Translations under genes and position numbers: made by a program
From: an uncultured Agromyces sp.
Lineage (GTDB): Bacteria; Actinomycetota; Actinomycetes; Actinomycetales; Microbacteriaceae
Assembly (NCBI GenBank): GCA_913053875.1
Contig: CAJXGN010000002.1
Location: 62,001 to 126,000 of the forward strand
Direction of reading: 5' to 3'
Length of the DNA: 64,000 nt
Notes under the pieces: generated by a model
What the model was told of the DNA's origin: nothing
Database searches by the model: none
The model's input: the letters and a program-made list of their open reading frames with translations, nothing else
In this document: in pieces, positions 8,264 through 16,518 of the stretch
Layout of the letters: the number at the start of each line of letters is the position of its first letter
How positions within the stretch are numbered: position 1 is the first letter of the stretch

Positions 8264-9283
8264 TTACTCGCCCGCCTGCAGGAAGAGGTCGCCGGTGTAG
8301 AACGAGGTGTCGACGTCGCCCTCGAGCTTGCCCGAGCCGACGAAGTAGTCGACCATGCCGGTCAGCCACGAGTCGACGGTGCCGTCCTCGGTCAGGGTGT
8401 CGAGCTCCTCGAGCGAGAGCACCTTGTTGTTCGAGGCATCCGCTGCGACATCGTCGACGTCGAGCGCGTTGTACGCGGCGGTCAGCTCGATGGCCTCATC
8501 GAGGTTCTCGTAGCGGAAGGTGATGGCGTCGCGCAGCGCCTTGAGCACGCGTTCCACCTTCTCCGGCTCGTTCTCGACGACGTCGTTGCCGGCCACGAAG
8601 GCGGTCGGGAACGCGACCGTGTCCTCGAAGTCGGAGTTCTGGGCGATCTCGACGAGGTCGGGCACCTGCTCCTTCACGGTGGCGAGCGCGGGGTACCAGA
8701 AGCCGGCGCCCTCGACCTGGCCGGATGCCAGCGCCGAGACGATCGCGGACGGCTCCATGGGCACGAGCTCGACATCGTCCTTCGTCATGCCCGCCTCCTG
8801 CAGCGCGAGCGTGAGGATCATGTCGCCCGACGTGCCCTCCGGCACGGCGACGGTCTTGCCCGCGAGGTCCTCGATGGTGTCGTTGCCGGGCTGGCCGACG
8901 ACGCGGTCGGACTGGCCGAGCGTGTTCATCGCGACGATCTTCGCCTCGCCCGAGGCGGGCAGCCAGAAGGCGCCCGGCCCGATGTAGCCGAAGTCGAGGT
9001 CGCCCGTGCCGAGCGCCTGGATCTGCAGCGGACCGTTGGTGAACGACGGGGTCTCGACCTCGAGGCCGTACTTCTCCCAGTACCCCTGGTCCTCGGCGAT
9101 GGCCAGCAGGCTGGTGCCGTTGAAGTCGGGGATGTAGCCGAAGTTGACCTGGATGGTCTCCATCTCGTCGCCGCCCTCCGCACCGCTGTCGGTGCCGGAC
9201 GAGTTCGACGCGCAGCCGGTCAGCGCGAGTGCGACGGCGGCGCCTGCGGCGACGATGCCGGCGAGCTTCCTGTGGTTCCTCAT
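8264..9283 (-). CDS. ABC transporter substrate-binding lipoprotein (NMT1/TauA/SsuA type)
   Basis: 339 residues. Lipoprotein signal peptide with lipobox LTGC (Cys24), then a Ser/Gly/Glu linker and a two-lobed periplasmic-binding fold of the NMT1/TauA class (VNFGYIPDFNGTSLLAIAEDQGYWEKYGL, GDLDFGYIGPG, GKTVAVPEGTSGD, ASGQVEGAGFWYPA). Such proteins bind sulfonates, sulfate esters, nitrate or pyrimidines. Next to two sulfatases, a sulfated or sulfonated ligand is the simplest inference. The ATG at 9281-9283 is preceded by AAGAGGAGC. Confidence 0.92.
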   Translation of the reverse strand: MRNHRKLAGIVAAGAAVALALTGCASNSSGTDSGAEGGDEMETIQVNFGYIPDFNGTSLLAIAEDQGYWEKYGLEVETPSFTNGPLQIQALGTGDLDFGYIGPGAFWLPASGEAKIVAMNTLGQSDRVVGQPGNDTIEDLAGKTVAVPEGTSGDMILTLALQEAGMTKDDVELVPMEPSAIVSALASGQVEGAGFWYPALATVKEQVPDLVEIAQNSDFEDTVAFPTAFVAGNDVVENEPEKVERVLKALRDAITFRYENLDEAIELTAAYNALDVDDVAADASNNKVLSLEELDTLTEDGTVDSWLTGMVDYFVGSGKLEGDVDTSFYTGDLFLQAGE

Positions 9284-9306
9284 GTGGTGGTGTGCTCCTC
9301 TTGGTG

Positions 9307-10134
9307 TCAGGCCGTCCGCGGTGCGGACGACGCGGTTCCGGCATCGCTGCCGGGGTTCTGGTGGTAGACGGAGTGCCAGACGCGGTTGCGCAGTTCGGCG
9401 AACTCGGGGCTGAGGCGCATGTCCTCGGTGCGCGGGTACGGCAGGTCGACGTCGATCACGTCGAAGATGCGGCCCGGGCGGGCGGCCATCACGATCACGC
9501 GGTTGGCGAGGAACACGGCCTCGTCGACGTCGTGCGTGATGAACATGACGGTGCGCTTCTCCTGGCTCCAGGTCTCGAGCAGCTGCTCCTGGAGGCGCAC
9601 GCGGGTGAGCGCGTCGAGCGCACCGAACGGCTCGTCCATGAGCAGGATCGACGGGTTCACGGCGTAGGCCCGGGCGATCGCGCAGCGCTGCTTCATGCCG
9701 CCGGAGAGCATCTTCGGCAGGGCATCCGCGAACTGCTGCAGCCCGACCATCTCGATGAAGTGCTCGGCGCGCTCGCGGCGCTCGGCCTTCGCGACGCCCG
9801 CGACCTTCAGGCCGAACTCGACGTTCTTGCGCACCGTGAGCCAGGGGAACAGCGCGTACTGCTGGAAGATCACGCCGCGCTCGCGACCGGGGCCGGAGAC
9901 CGACTTCCCGTCGACGAGCGCCTCGCCGCCGGTCGGGGTCTCGAGACCGGCGAGCACGTTCATGAGCGTCGACTTGCCGCAGCCCGAGGGCCCGACGACG
10001 GTGACGAACTCGTTGTCGGCGATGTCGAGCGACACCCGGTCGAGGGCGACGAACTCCTCGCCCTTCAGCGGGAACGTCTTCGTGACCTCGCGGACCGAGA
10101 TCTTCGCGGTGGTGGTGGGGGTCGTGGCGGTCAT
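9307..10134 (-). CDS. ABC transporter ATP-binding protein (TauB/SsuB type)
   Basis: 275 residues. Walker [13 protein letters not shown] signature LSGGMKQR, Walker [13 protein letters not shown] and switch His in FITHDVDEA are all intact. It energises uptake through the adjacent permease. The ATG (10132-10134) overlaps the permease stop by 4 nt. Longer frames upstream are shadow translation of the permease gene. The C-terminal tail after [12 protein letters not shown] is low complexity. Confidence 0.95.
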   Translation of the reverse strand: MTATTPTTTAKISVREVTKTFPLKGEEFVALDRVSLDIADNEFVTVVGPSGCGKSTLMNVLAGLETPTGGEALVDGKSVSGPGRERGVIFQQYALFPWLTVRKNVEFGLKVAGVAKAERRERAEHFIEMVGLQQFADALPKMLSGGMKQRCAIARAYAVNPSILLMDEPFGALDALTRVRLQEQLLETWSQEKRTVMFITHDVDEAVFLANRVIVMAARPGRIFDVIDVDLPYPRTEDMRLSPEFAELRNRVWHSVYHQNPGSDAGTASSAPRTA

Positions 10135-11078
10135 CGGCGTTCCTGCCATCCGGTCAGCTTGGTTTCGGCGAAGAGCAGCAGGCGGTCCATCACGAGGCCG
10201 AGGATGCCGATGAGGACGATGCCCACGAAGATGGTCGCGAGGTCGTAGTAGATCTGGGCCTCCTGCATCCGTCGACCGAGGCCGGCCTGCGCGGCGAGCA
10301 GCTCGGCGGCGACGAGGGTGGCCCACGCCGAGCCGAGGCCGACGCGCATGCCGACGAGAATGAACGGCGTCGAGGCGGGAACGACGACGCGGACGAAGAT
10401 CGTGCCGTCCTTCGAGCCGAGCACGCGGGCCGCGTTGATGAGCGTGCGGTCGACGCTCACGACGCCCTGGTACGTCGAGATGACGCAGGCGAGGAACGCG
10501 GCGAGGAAGATGACCACGATCTTCGGGATCTCGCCGATGCCGAGCAGCACGAGCACGAGCGGCAGCAGCGCGAGCGGCGGGATGGTGCGGAAGAACTGGA
10601 TCCACGGCTCGAACAGGCCCCGGGCGGTGGTGTACCAGCCCATGAGGAAGCCGACCGGGATGGCGGCCGCCGAACCGAGCAGGAAGCCGGCGAGCACGCG
10701 GCCGAGGCTCGCGAGGATGTCCTCCTGGAGGATGCCGGCGTTCCAGAGCTGGATGGCCTTCTCGACGACCTCGGGCGGCGTGGGCAGCTGGAAGCCGTTC
10801 AGCGCGAGCATCCACCAGATGCCGATGCCGCCGACGATGGAGACGGCGTTCAGGATCAGCAGGCGCGCGCGCTTGGACAGCCCGCCGCGGCGCGGCGCCC
10901 GGCGGCCGCCCGTCGCGTCGTCCGCCGCCGAGGTGATGGCGCTGGTGCGCATGCCGTCCACGACGACCGCCGCCTCCTCGGTGCCGGTGGCGGTGGCGGG
11001 CGCGGGCGCGGTGCCGCCCGCGGGCTGGGCGCCGGCGTCGGCCTTCGGGTTCTCGTCCACGCTGCTCACCCGCGCCAC
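10131..11078 (-). CDS. ABC transporter permease (TauC/SsuC type)
   Basis: 315 residues. About 70 residues of Ala/Pro/Gly-rich cytosolic leader precede roughly six transmembrane segments of the BPD_transp_1 family. The EAA-loop region is seen around [22 protein letters not shown]. It forms the channel for the adjacent ATPase and binding protein. Annotated from the GTG at 11076-11078; a GTG three codons later is equally possible. The gap to the upstream ROK stop is 34 nt, so co-transcription with the regulator is likely. Confidence 0.93.
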   Translation of the reverse strand: MARVSSVDENPKADAGAQPAGGTAPAPATATGTEEAAVVVDGMRTSAITSAADDATGGRRAPRRGGLSKRARLLILNAVSIVGGIGIWWMLALNGFQLPTPPEVVEKAIQLWNAGILQEDILASLGRVLAGFLLGSAAAIPVGFLMGWYTTARGLFEPWIQFFRTIPPLALLPLVLVLLGIGEIPKIVVIFLAAFLACVISTYQGVVSVDRTLINAARVLGSKDGTIFVRVVVPASTPFILVGMRVGLGSAWATLVAAELLAAQAGLGRRMQEAQIYYDLATIFVGIVLIGILGLVMDRLLLFAETKLTGWQERR

Positions 11079-11112
11079 GGCGCGACCTCGCTCGTCCTGG
11101 TCGGTGTTGCGT

Positions 11113-12345
11113 TCACAGTGCGCTCCTTTGCTGCGGTGCGTGCTCGGCGGATGCCGCGGGGTCGGGGTATCCGGCGAGCAGTGGGGACTGGTGGAAGATG
11201 GCCGCGATCGCGCCCAGGGCGCCGTCGCTGTCGGTCAGTTGCGCGGCGCGCACGATGTGCGGCTGGTCGGACGGGATCGAGTAGAGCTCGTACCGCAGGG
11301 TCGCGGCGGCCTGCTCGACGAGCACGGGCGCGATGCGCACGATCTCGCCGCCGAGCACGACCTCGCTGGGGTTCAGCGTCATGGCCGCGGCGCCGAGCAC
11401 GCGGCCGACGGCGGAGCCGACCTCGCGGAGCACCGTGTCGACGACGGGGTCGCCCTTGGCGACCGCCTCCGCGAGGTCGGCGAGGGTCTCGACGCGCGCG
11501 CCGGCGTCGCCGCACGCGCGGAGGATGGCGGGCACGGAGGCGATCGTCTCGAGGCATCCGCGCTTGCCGCACCGGCACTCGGCGCCCGACGGGTTCGCGG
11601 TCACGTGGCCGAGCTCGCCGGCGAAGCCGCGCGATCCGGTGACCAGGCGCCCGGCCACGACGAGACCGCCGCCGACGCCGTCGGAGAGGCGCAGGTAGAC
11701 GAGGTTGTCGACCGCATCGGGCCGGTTGATCGCCTCGGCGAGCGCCGCGAGCCGGGTGTTGTTGTCGACCATCACTGGAGCGCCGAAGCGCTCGGTGAAG
11801 GCCGCGTCGACGCCCTCGGGCGCGAGCCGCTGCTTCCAGTGCACGGCAGGGGCCCCGGCGCCGGCGCCGGTGTAGGGCCCGGGCACGCCGATGCCGATCG
11901 CCTGCAGCGCGCCGTAGTGCACGCCGGTCTCGCGGCTGATGCGGTCGATGACCGCGAACGCCGCGGCGAGCCGGTCGGGCCAGGGCGTGTCGTCGGCGTA
12001 GCGCTCGACGCCCTGCGCGATGACCTCGTGCGAGGCATCCGCCACCGCGACGTGCACGCGGCGGTGACCGAAGTCGGCGCCGAGGAACTGTCCCGATTCG
12101 GGGTCGAGCGCGAGGCGCTCGGCGGGGCGTCCGCTGCCGGCGCGGGTCGCGGCGTCGGTGTCGGAGACCACGATCGCGCCGCGCTGGAGGAGCTGGGCGG
12201 TGATCTCGGAGAGGGTCGTGCGGCTGAGCCCGACCCGCCGCGCGAGGTCGCCGCGGCTCAGTGCACCATGGGTGCGGAGCGCGGCGAGCACGCGCTCCTC
12301 ATGGGTCCGCCTCACGAGGGCGTGGACTCCGGTCGTCGTCGACAT
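11113..12345 (-). CDS. ROK family transcriptional repressor, probable operon regulator
   Basis: 410 residues. N-terminal winged helix-turn-helix (residues ~10-70, [22 protein letters not shown]) and a complete ROK domain with [27 protein letters not shown] and the zinc-binding [10 protein letters not shown] motif. It heads the importer/sulfatase operon. A TTTTTCCGTC-N8-GACAGAAAAA inverted repeat 25-52 bp upstream of the ATG probably is its operator, and the same site lies upstream of the GH43 gene, suggesting one regulon. The start at 12343-12345 is preferred; longer frames run backward through the operator. ROK ligands are normally sugars, which sits oddly with a TauABC-type importer. Confidence 0.93.
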   Translation of the reverse strand: MSTTTGVHALVRRTHEERVLAALRTHGALSRGDLARRVGLSRTTLSEITAQLLQRGAIVVSDTDAATRAGSGRPAERLALDPESGQFLGADFGHRRVHVAVADASHEVIAQGVERYADDTPWPDRLAAAFAVIDRISRETGVHYGALQAIGIGVPGPYTGAGAGAPAVHWKQRLAPEGVDAAFTERFGAPVMVDNNTRLAALAEAINRPDAVDNLVYLRLSDGVGGGLVVAGRLVTGSRGFAGELGHVTANPSGAECRCGKRGCLETIASVPAILRACGDAGARVETLADLAEAVAKGDPVVDTVLREVGSAVGRVLGAAAMTLNPSEVVLGGEIVRIAPVLVEQAAATLRYELYSIPSDQPHIVRAAQLTDSDGALGAIAAIFHQSPLLAGYPDPAASAEHAPQQRSAL

Positions 12346-12369
12346 GCGTGCAAGACTCTCAACCGCGAA

Positions 12370-12397
12370 TTTTTCCGTCAACAACCCGACAGAAAAA
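12370..12397. promoter_or_regulatory. Probable ROK operator, site 1
   Basis: Inverted repeat TTTTTCCGTC (12370-12379), 8-nt spacer, GACAGAAAAA (12388-12397), one mismatch between arms. Read on the minus strand it contains TTGACG, a -35-like hexamer, so a bound repressor would block the ROK promoter. Arm and spacer lengths match site 2 at 16255-16280. Operator function is inferred. Confidence 0.75.
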
Positions 12398-12505
12398 CTT
12401 CTCAGATGCGTTGGTGCCCTTGCAGAAACGGATGCGACGCTCCCTGTCGCCCGTGCGTGGCAGGCATTCCCGTCGCCGGTGATTCCCGCCGCAGGCGACG
12501 ACGAA

Positions 12506-12541
12506 CGGCGGGGCGCCCACCCGCAGGTGGACGCCCCGCCG
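12506..12541 (-). terminator. Hairpin terminator of the GH43 gene
   Basis: Stem CGGCGGGGCGCCCACC (12506-12521) and GGTGGACGCCCCGCCG (12526-12541) with a CGCA loop and one internal mismatch, 16 bp past the GH43 stop. There is no clear U-tract, as is common for actinobacterial terminators. Confidence 0.75.
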
Positions 12542-12557
12542 CGCGCGAGGGGTGCGA

Positions 12558-15500
12558 TCAGCTGCCGGTGCGCGCCACCGTCAGCAGGTTGCCCGTCGGC
12601 CCGGACTGTTCCAGCCGGACCACGCCGGGCACCGCCGCGTCGTCGATGCGCGAGGCATCCGACCAGTACCCGAAGTTCGGGTTCCGGAAGAACGTGGCCC
12701 ACACGGTGCCGTCCTCGTCCACGAACATGTTGTTGTGGCCGGCGCCGACACCGAGCGTCGTCCGCATCGAGTACGGCCCCTCGAACGAGTCGGACACCGC
12801 GACGATCGCGTCGTACTGGTCCTTCACGCCCGTGCCCGGCAGGTACGACCAGGTCGGCGAAGACGCCGAGCCGCCGCGGTTGGCCCACACCGCGTGCATC
12901 AGGTAGTACTTCTCCCCCACCTTGGTGACCGTCGCCCCTTCGAGGTAGGGCTCGGGCGAGTACTTCCGCTGCGTGAACGTCGGCAGGTCGGTCGGCGTGA
13001 CCAGGTGCTCCATGTCGGCCGACATCTCGGAGTACAGGTCGTTGTGCAGCACCAGGTACGTGGTGTCGCCGTCATCGAAGAGCCCGCCGTCGATGTGGTA
13101 GTACTGCGGGTTCGCGGCACGCACGGGTTCGCCCAGCGGGTGGTCGAGGTTCGCCTCGATGTTGCGGTAGGGCCCCTCCGGCCCGCCCTCGCTCTTCAGG
13201 ATGAACGACCCCGTGAGCGTGCTCTGGTCGCCCATGCACGCCACGAGGTACCACTCGCCGTCGATGTAGTGCAGCTCCGGCGCCCAGGCGTTGCCGGCGC
13301 GCGTGGCCGGGTCGTCGGGGTTCTTCCACGCCTGCCAGTCGGCGACGACCGTGCGGCCGGCGGTGTTCTCGTCGACGAACTCCGGCGACCAGACCTTGCC
13401 CGTCGGCTCATCGGGGCGGATGCCACTGGTGTCGGCGAGCGTCCACGGTCCGTCGAGCGCGGGCGCCGTCCAGACGTAGATGCCGTCGTTCCACGGTGCC
13501 GCCTTCGTGAGCCCCTCGGCACGGGTGGTGCCGGTGGCGACGTAGAGCGTCTCCCCGTCGACCTCGAAGCGGTTCACGTAGGTGTCCCGCATCCAGACCC
13601 GCCCGAGCTCCTCGTCCTGCGGCCGCAGCTCGAGGTCGAGCACCATCGAGTTCTCGGCGTTCGGTGCGAGCTCGGCGCGGTCGTCGGCCGTGCCGTAGGG
13701 CATGGGCTGCGGCCAGCTCGCGGGGTACGCCACGGCGTCGCCGCCCATGTCGTACGTGCGCACGTAGTCGAACTCGGCCGTGGCGCCGGTGGCGTTCATC
13801 GACACCAGCCCGATGCGCAGGTCGCCCAGCACCGGGAACGACCAGACGCCGCCCCACTGCCAGTCCTCGCCGTCGGTGCTCGATGCCATGCGCACGTCCC
13901 ACTCGTCGTTCGCCTCGTCGACCTGCGCGTACAGCCGCAGCCAGGTCGTCTCGGCCGGTGCGGCGCCGAACATGGGCGCGTTCGCCACCGCGGTCGGCGT
14001 CGGCGTGGTGGGCCGTTCGGCCTCCTTGCCGAACTCGACCTCGTTGAGGAACTGCCCGCCCTTCCGGTTCAGCGGCAGCACCGTGTGCGTGAGCTTGAAG
14101 TAGCGGTCGTCGTTCTCGTAGAGCACGAGCCCCGCCTGCTGGTTGCCGCGAGTGCCGTCGAAGGTGAGCTTGGTCTCGACGAGGAAGTCGCCCTGCGGCG
14201 CATCGCGCAGCAGCACCGACGCCGAGTTGTTGTCGCGGAACAGCTCCGCGGCCTGCGTCGGCCAGACGAGCTCGCCGTCGGCCACCGCGGGACCCGAGCG
14301 CTCGCGCACCCAGCTCCACGCGTCGTCGGCGTCGGCCGGGTTACCGGCCGTGTCGAACTCGTCGGAGTACTCGGCGAGCAGCGCCCCCGGCTGGGGGTCG
14401 GCGACGCGTGCGGTCACGGGCTCGTAGAGAGCCGCAGCACTGAGGTTGTCACCGTCGACGGATGCCCCGTGGGCGGCGATCCCGATCGCACCGTTCGACG
14501 TGGCGTCGGCCGGCGCGGACACGGCCGCCTCGGCGAGCGGGTCGCGCAGTCCGTCGGCCGAGACCTCGGCGGTCACGGCGTCGCCGCGCCACTCGATCGC
14601 GACCTGGTGCCACGACTCGGAGTCGAACGACTCCGGCAAGGCGGCCGCATCGGTCGCGACCACGTCGCCGTGGCGCACCTCGAGCCGCAGCTCGCCGGCG
14701 TCGCGGTCGATCCACGCCGTGGCGCCGTTCTGGCCGCGGACGCCCGCGACGAGTCCCGCCGCACCGCCGTCGCCGTCATCGGCGAGGCGCAGGTCGGCCT
14801 GCACGCGCAGGTCGCCGCTCACCTTGTCGGAGGTGATCAGCGCACCGGCATCCGTCGCGGTGACCCGGGCGAAGCCGCCCGCGTCGGTCTCGTCGCCCGC
14901 CTCGGCGGTCGCGCCGCCACGGGTCTTCCACCCGGCGGGGATGCCCTCGTCGAATGCGCTGCCGAGCGCGGCATCCGTCACCGGGGCGACCTGCGCGTCG
15001 TTCGAGGCGCCTGCGCCGGCACGCACCACGGGCCAGCCGTCGATCCAGTCGAGCCGGTCGATCATGAGCGGCCGCTTCGAGAGGTTGAGGTTGCCGGCGC
15101 GGGTCTGCACCGTCGGGAAGTCGGGGTCGGCGGTCGGGATGGCGTGGTACACCAGCCAGTCCTGCCCGGCGAGATCGGTCTGGATCGCGTTGTGCCCGGG
15201 CCCGGCGAAGCCGTTGCCGTTCGATGCGAGCACGTAGCCGCCGGCACTCGAGCGCTCCATGAGGTCGACGCCGTGGTCGTCGAGGAACGGCCCGCGCGGG
15301 TTGTCGGCGCGACCCACCTTCACGGTGTAGCCGCTGTACGCACCGTCGCAGCATCCGGCATCCGAGTACATGAGGTAGTACCAGCCGTCGCGCTGCACGA
15401 CGAAGCCGCCCTCCATGCGCCGGGCCTGCCCGATCTGGGTGACCTCGCCGACGAGCTCGGTCGCGTCGTCGTTCAGCTCGCTGACGCAGATCACGTCGTA

Positions 15501-16088
15501 GCTGCCCCAGTACAGGTAGTGCGTGCCGTCGGTGTCGGTGAAGAGCGCCTGGTCGATGTTGCCGGTGGGGCATCCGGCGACCTGCGCGCCGCCGAAGTAC
15601 CGGCCCTCGTCGACCCACGGGCCGGTCGGCGTCTCGGACGTGAGCAGCGCGACACCACCGTTCGAGAGCGAATAGGTGAGGTGGTAGAGCCCGTCGATGT
15701 AGCGGATGTCGGGCGCCCACGGGCGCGTTCCGCCCGCCCAGTACGAGGGGAGTTCGGCACCCTCGGGGTAGACGTCGCCGACGTACTCCCAGTCGACCAT
15801 GTCGGTCGAGCGCAGGATCGGCAGGATGTGCTCGCCCTCCTCCCCGGCGCTGTTGAAGATCGGGTTCGTGGTGCCGTAGGCGTAGTACGCGCCGTCCTTG
15901 CCGCGGATCATCGCGGGGTCGGGGAACGTGTCGACTACGCCCGCGCTCACGGGGTTGGTGTACGTGCCGGCCGTCGGCTCGGCGGCCGCCGCCTCGGGCG
16001 GACCCGCGATCGCGGGGAGACCCCCGCCGATCAGGAGGGCCGCCGCGAGCGCGGCCACCGCCCCGGCATGCGCTGTTCTGCTTCGCAA
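12558..16088 (-). CDS. Secreted two-domain glycoside hydrolase family 43 enzyme (arabinan/xylan type)
   Basis: 1176 residues from a TTG start. GAGAAGGAG lies 6 nt before TTG 16086-16088, and translation from there begins with a clean signal peptide (MRSRTAHAG, hydrophobic AALAAALLIGGG, cleavage near AAAA). Residues ~40-390 are a GH43 five-bladed propeller: probable base Asp57 in DTFPDPAM, then WAPDIRY and acid Glu in RRMEGGF. Two concanavalin-like beta-sandwich regions occupy the middle. Residues ~840-1176 are a second GH43-like propeller (NAWAPELHYIDGEW, PEPYLEGATVTK). Exact substrate is open: alpha-L-arabinofuranosidase, arabinanase or beta-xylosidase. It shares a predicted operator with the ROK/sulfatase operon. 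Confidence 0.9.
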   Translation of the reverse strand: MRSRTAHAGAVAALAAALLIGGGLPAIAGPPEAAAAEPTAGTYTNPVSAGVVDTFPDPAMIRGKDGAYYAYGTTNPIFNSAGEEGEHILPILRSTDMVDWEYVGDVYPEGAELPSYWAGGTRPWAPDIRYIDGLYHLTYSLSNGGVALLTSETPTGPWVDEGRYFGGAQVAGCPTGNIDQALFTDTDGTHYLYWGSYDVICVSELNDDATELVGEVTQIGQARRMEGGFVVQRDGWYYLMYSDAGCCDGAYSGYTVKVGRADNPRGPFLDDHGVDLMERSSAGGYVLASNGNGFAGPGHNAIQTDLAGQDWLVYHAIPTADPDFPTVQTRAGNLNLSKRPLMIDRLDWIDGWPVVRAGAGASNDAQVAPVTDAALGSAFDEGIPAGWKTRGGATAEAGDETDAGGFARVTATDAGALITSDKVSGDLRVQADLRLADDGDGGAAGLVAGVRGQNGATAWIDRDAGELRLEVRHGDVVATDAAALPESFDSESWHQVAIEWRGDAVTAEVSADGLRDPLAEAAVSAPADATSNGAIGIAAHGASVDGDNLSAAALYEPVTARVADPQPGALLAEYSDEFDTAGNPADADDAWSWVRERSGPAVADGELVWPTQAAELFRDNNSASVLLRDAPQGDFLVETKLTFDGTRGNQQAGLVLYENDDRYFKLTHTVLPLNRKGGQFLNEVEFGKEAERPTTPTPTAVANAPMFGAAPAETTWLRLYAQVDEANDEWDVRMASSTDGEDWQWGGVWSFPVLGDLRIGLVSMNATGATAEFDYVRTYDMGGDAVAYPASWPQPMPYGTADDRAELAPNAENSMVLDLELRPQDEELGRVWMRDTYVNRFEVDGETLYVATGTTRAEGLTKAAPWNDGIYVWTAPALDGPWTLADTSGIRPDEPTGKVWSPEFVDENTAGRTVVADWQAWKNPDDPATRAGNAWAPELHYIDGEWYLVACMGDQSTLTGSFILKSEGGPEGPYRNIEANLDHPLGEPVRAANPQYYHIDGGLFDDGDTTYLVLHNDLYSEMSADMEHLVTPTDLPTFTQRKYSPEPYLEGATVTKVGEKYYLMHAVWANRGGSASSPTWSYLPGTGVKDQYDAIVAVSDSFEGPYSMRTTLGVGAGHNNMFVDEDGTVWATFFRNPNFGYWSDASRIDDAAVPGVVRLEQSGPTGNLLTVARTGS

Positions 16089-16254
16089 GATGTGCTCCTT
16101 CTCCATCGAAGTCGCCGCGCGGGCGCGCGACCGCACGCGCGCCGCGGTGGCGCGCGTGACCATGGGCGAGCGGCGCCCGGCCCGATCGTCATCGCGTCGG
16201 ATACCGTGGGCGCTCCCCCGGGGTTGCTTCGTCAGTCATTGCACAAGGGGCCGA

Positions 16255-16280
16255 TTTTTCCGTCAAGACCCCGACGGAAA
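16255..16280. promoter_or_regulatory. Probable ROK operator, site 2
   Basis: TTTTTCCGTC (16255-16264), 8-nt spacer, GACGGAAA (16273-16280): same arms and spacing as site 1. On the minus strand it contains TTGACG, followed 17 nt later by TGCAAT, a plausible -35/-10 pair reading toward the GH43 gene. The remaining 16107-16518 gap holds no other feature I can support; the carboxypeptidase promoter should be in its right half. Confidence 0.75.
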
Positions 16281-16518
16281 GGTCGTGGGATTCGGTTCGC
16301 GATGCGGCGGTGAGATGCGCGGCGTCCGGCGCCACGCGCACGTTCTCGCCATCCGACGCATGGTTCCGCATGCTCCTGCCACCTGCACGGCGCAAACCGT
16401 GCGCCCCGCGCCGAACCCTTGACCTCACGCGTCGGCCGGGAGGAACATGGCGCTCGTCCGCGTTCCGGCCGGGGGGCCTGAGGTGGACGACGTTCATGCC
16501 AGAACCGAGGGGGGTTCC

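Noticed and set aside
12552..16313. Open frame of 1253 codons on the + strand opposite the GH43 gene, and similar long frames opposite other genes (for example 470-2830, 6851-9367, 17344-19695, 46185-48668)
   Set aside because: They are shadows caused by high GC: their sequences are Arg/Gly/Ala-rich with no family motifs, while the opposite strand carries recognisable proteins.
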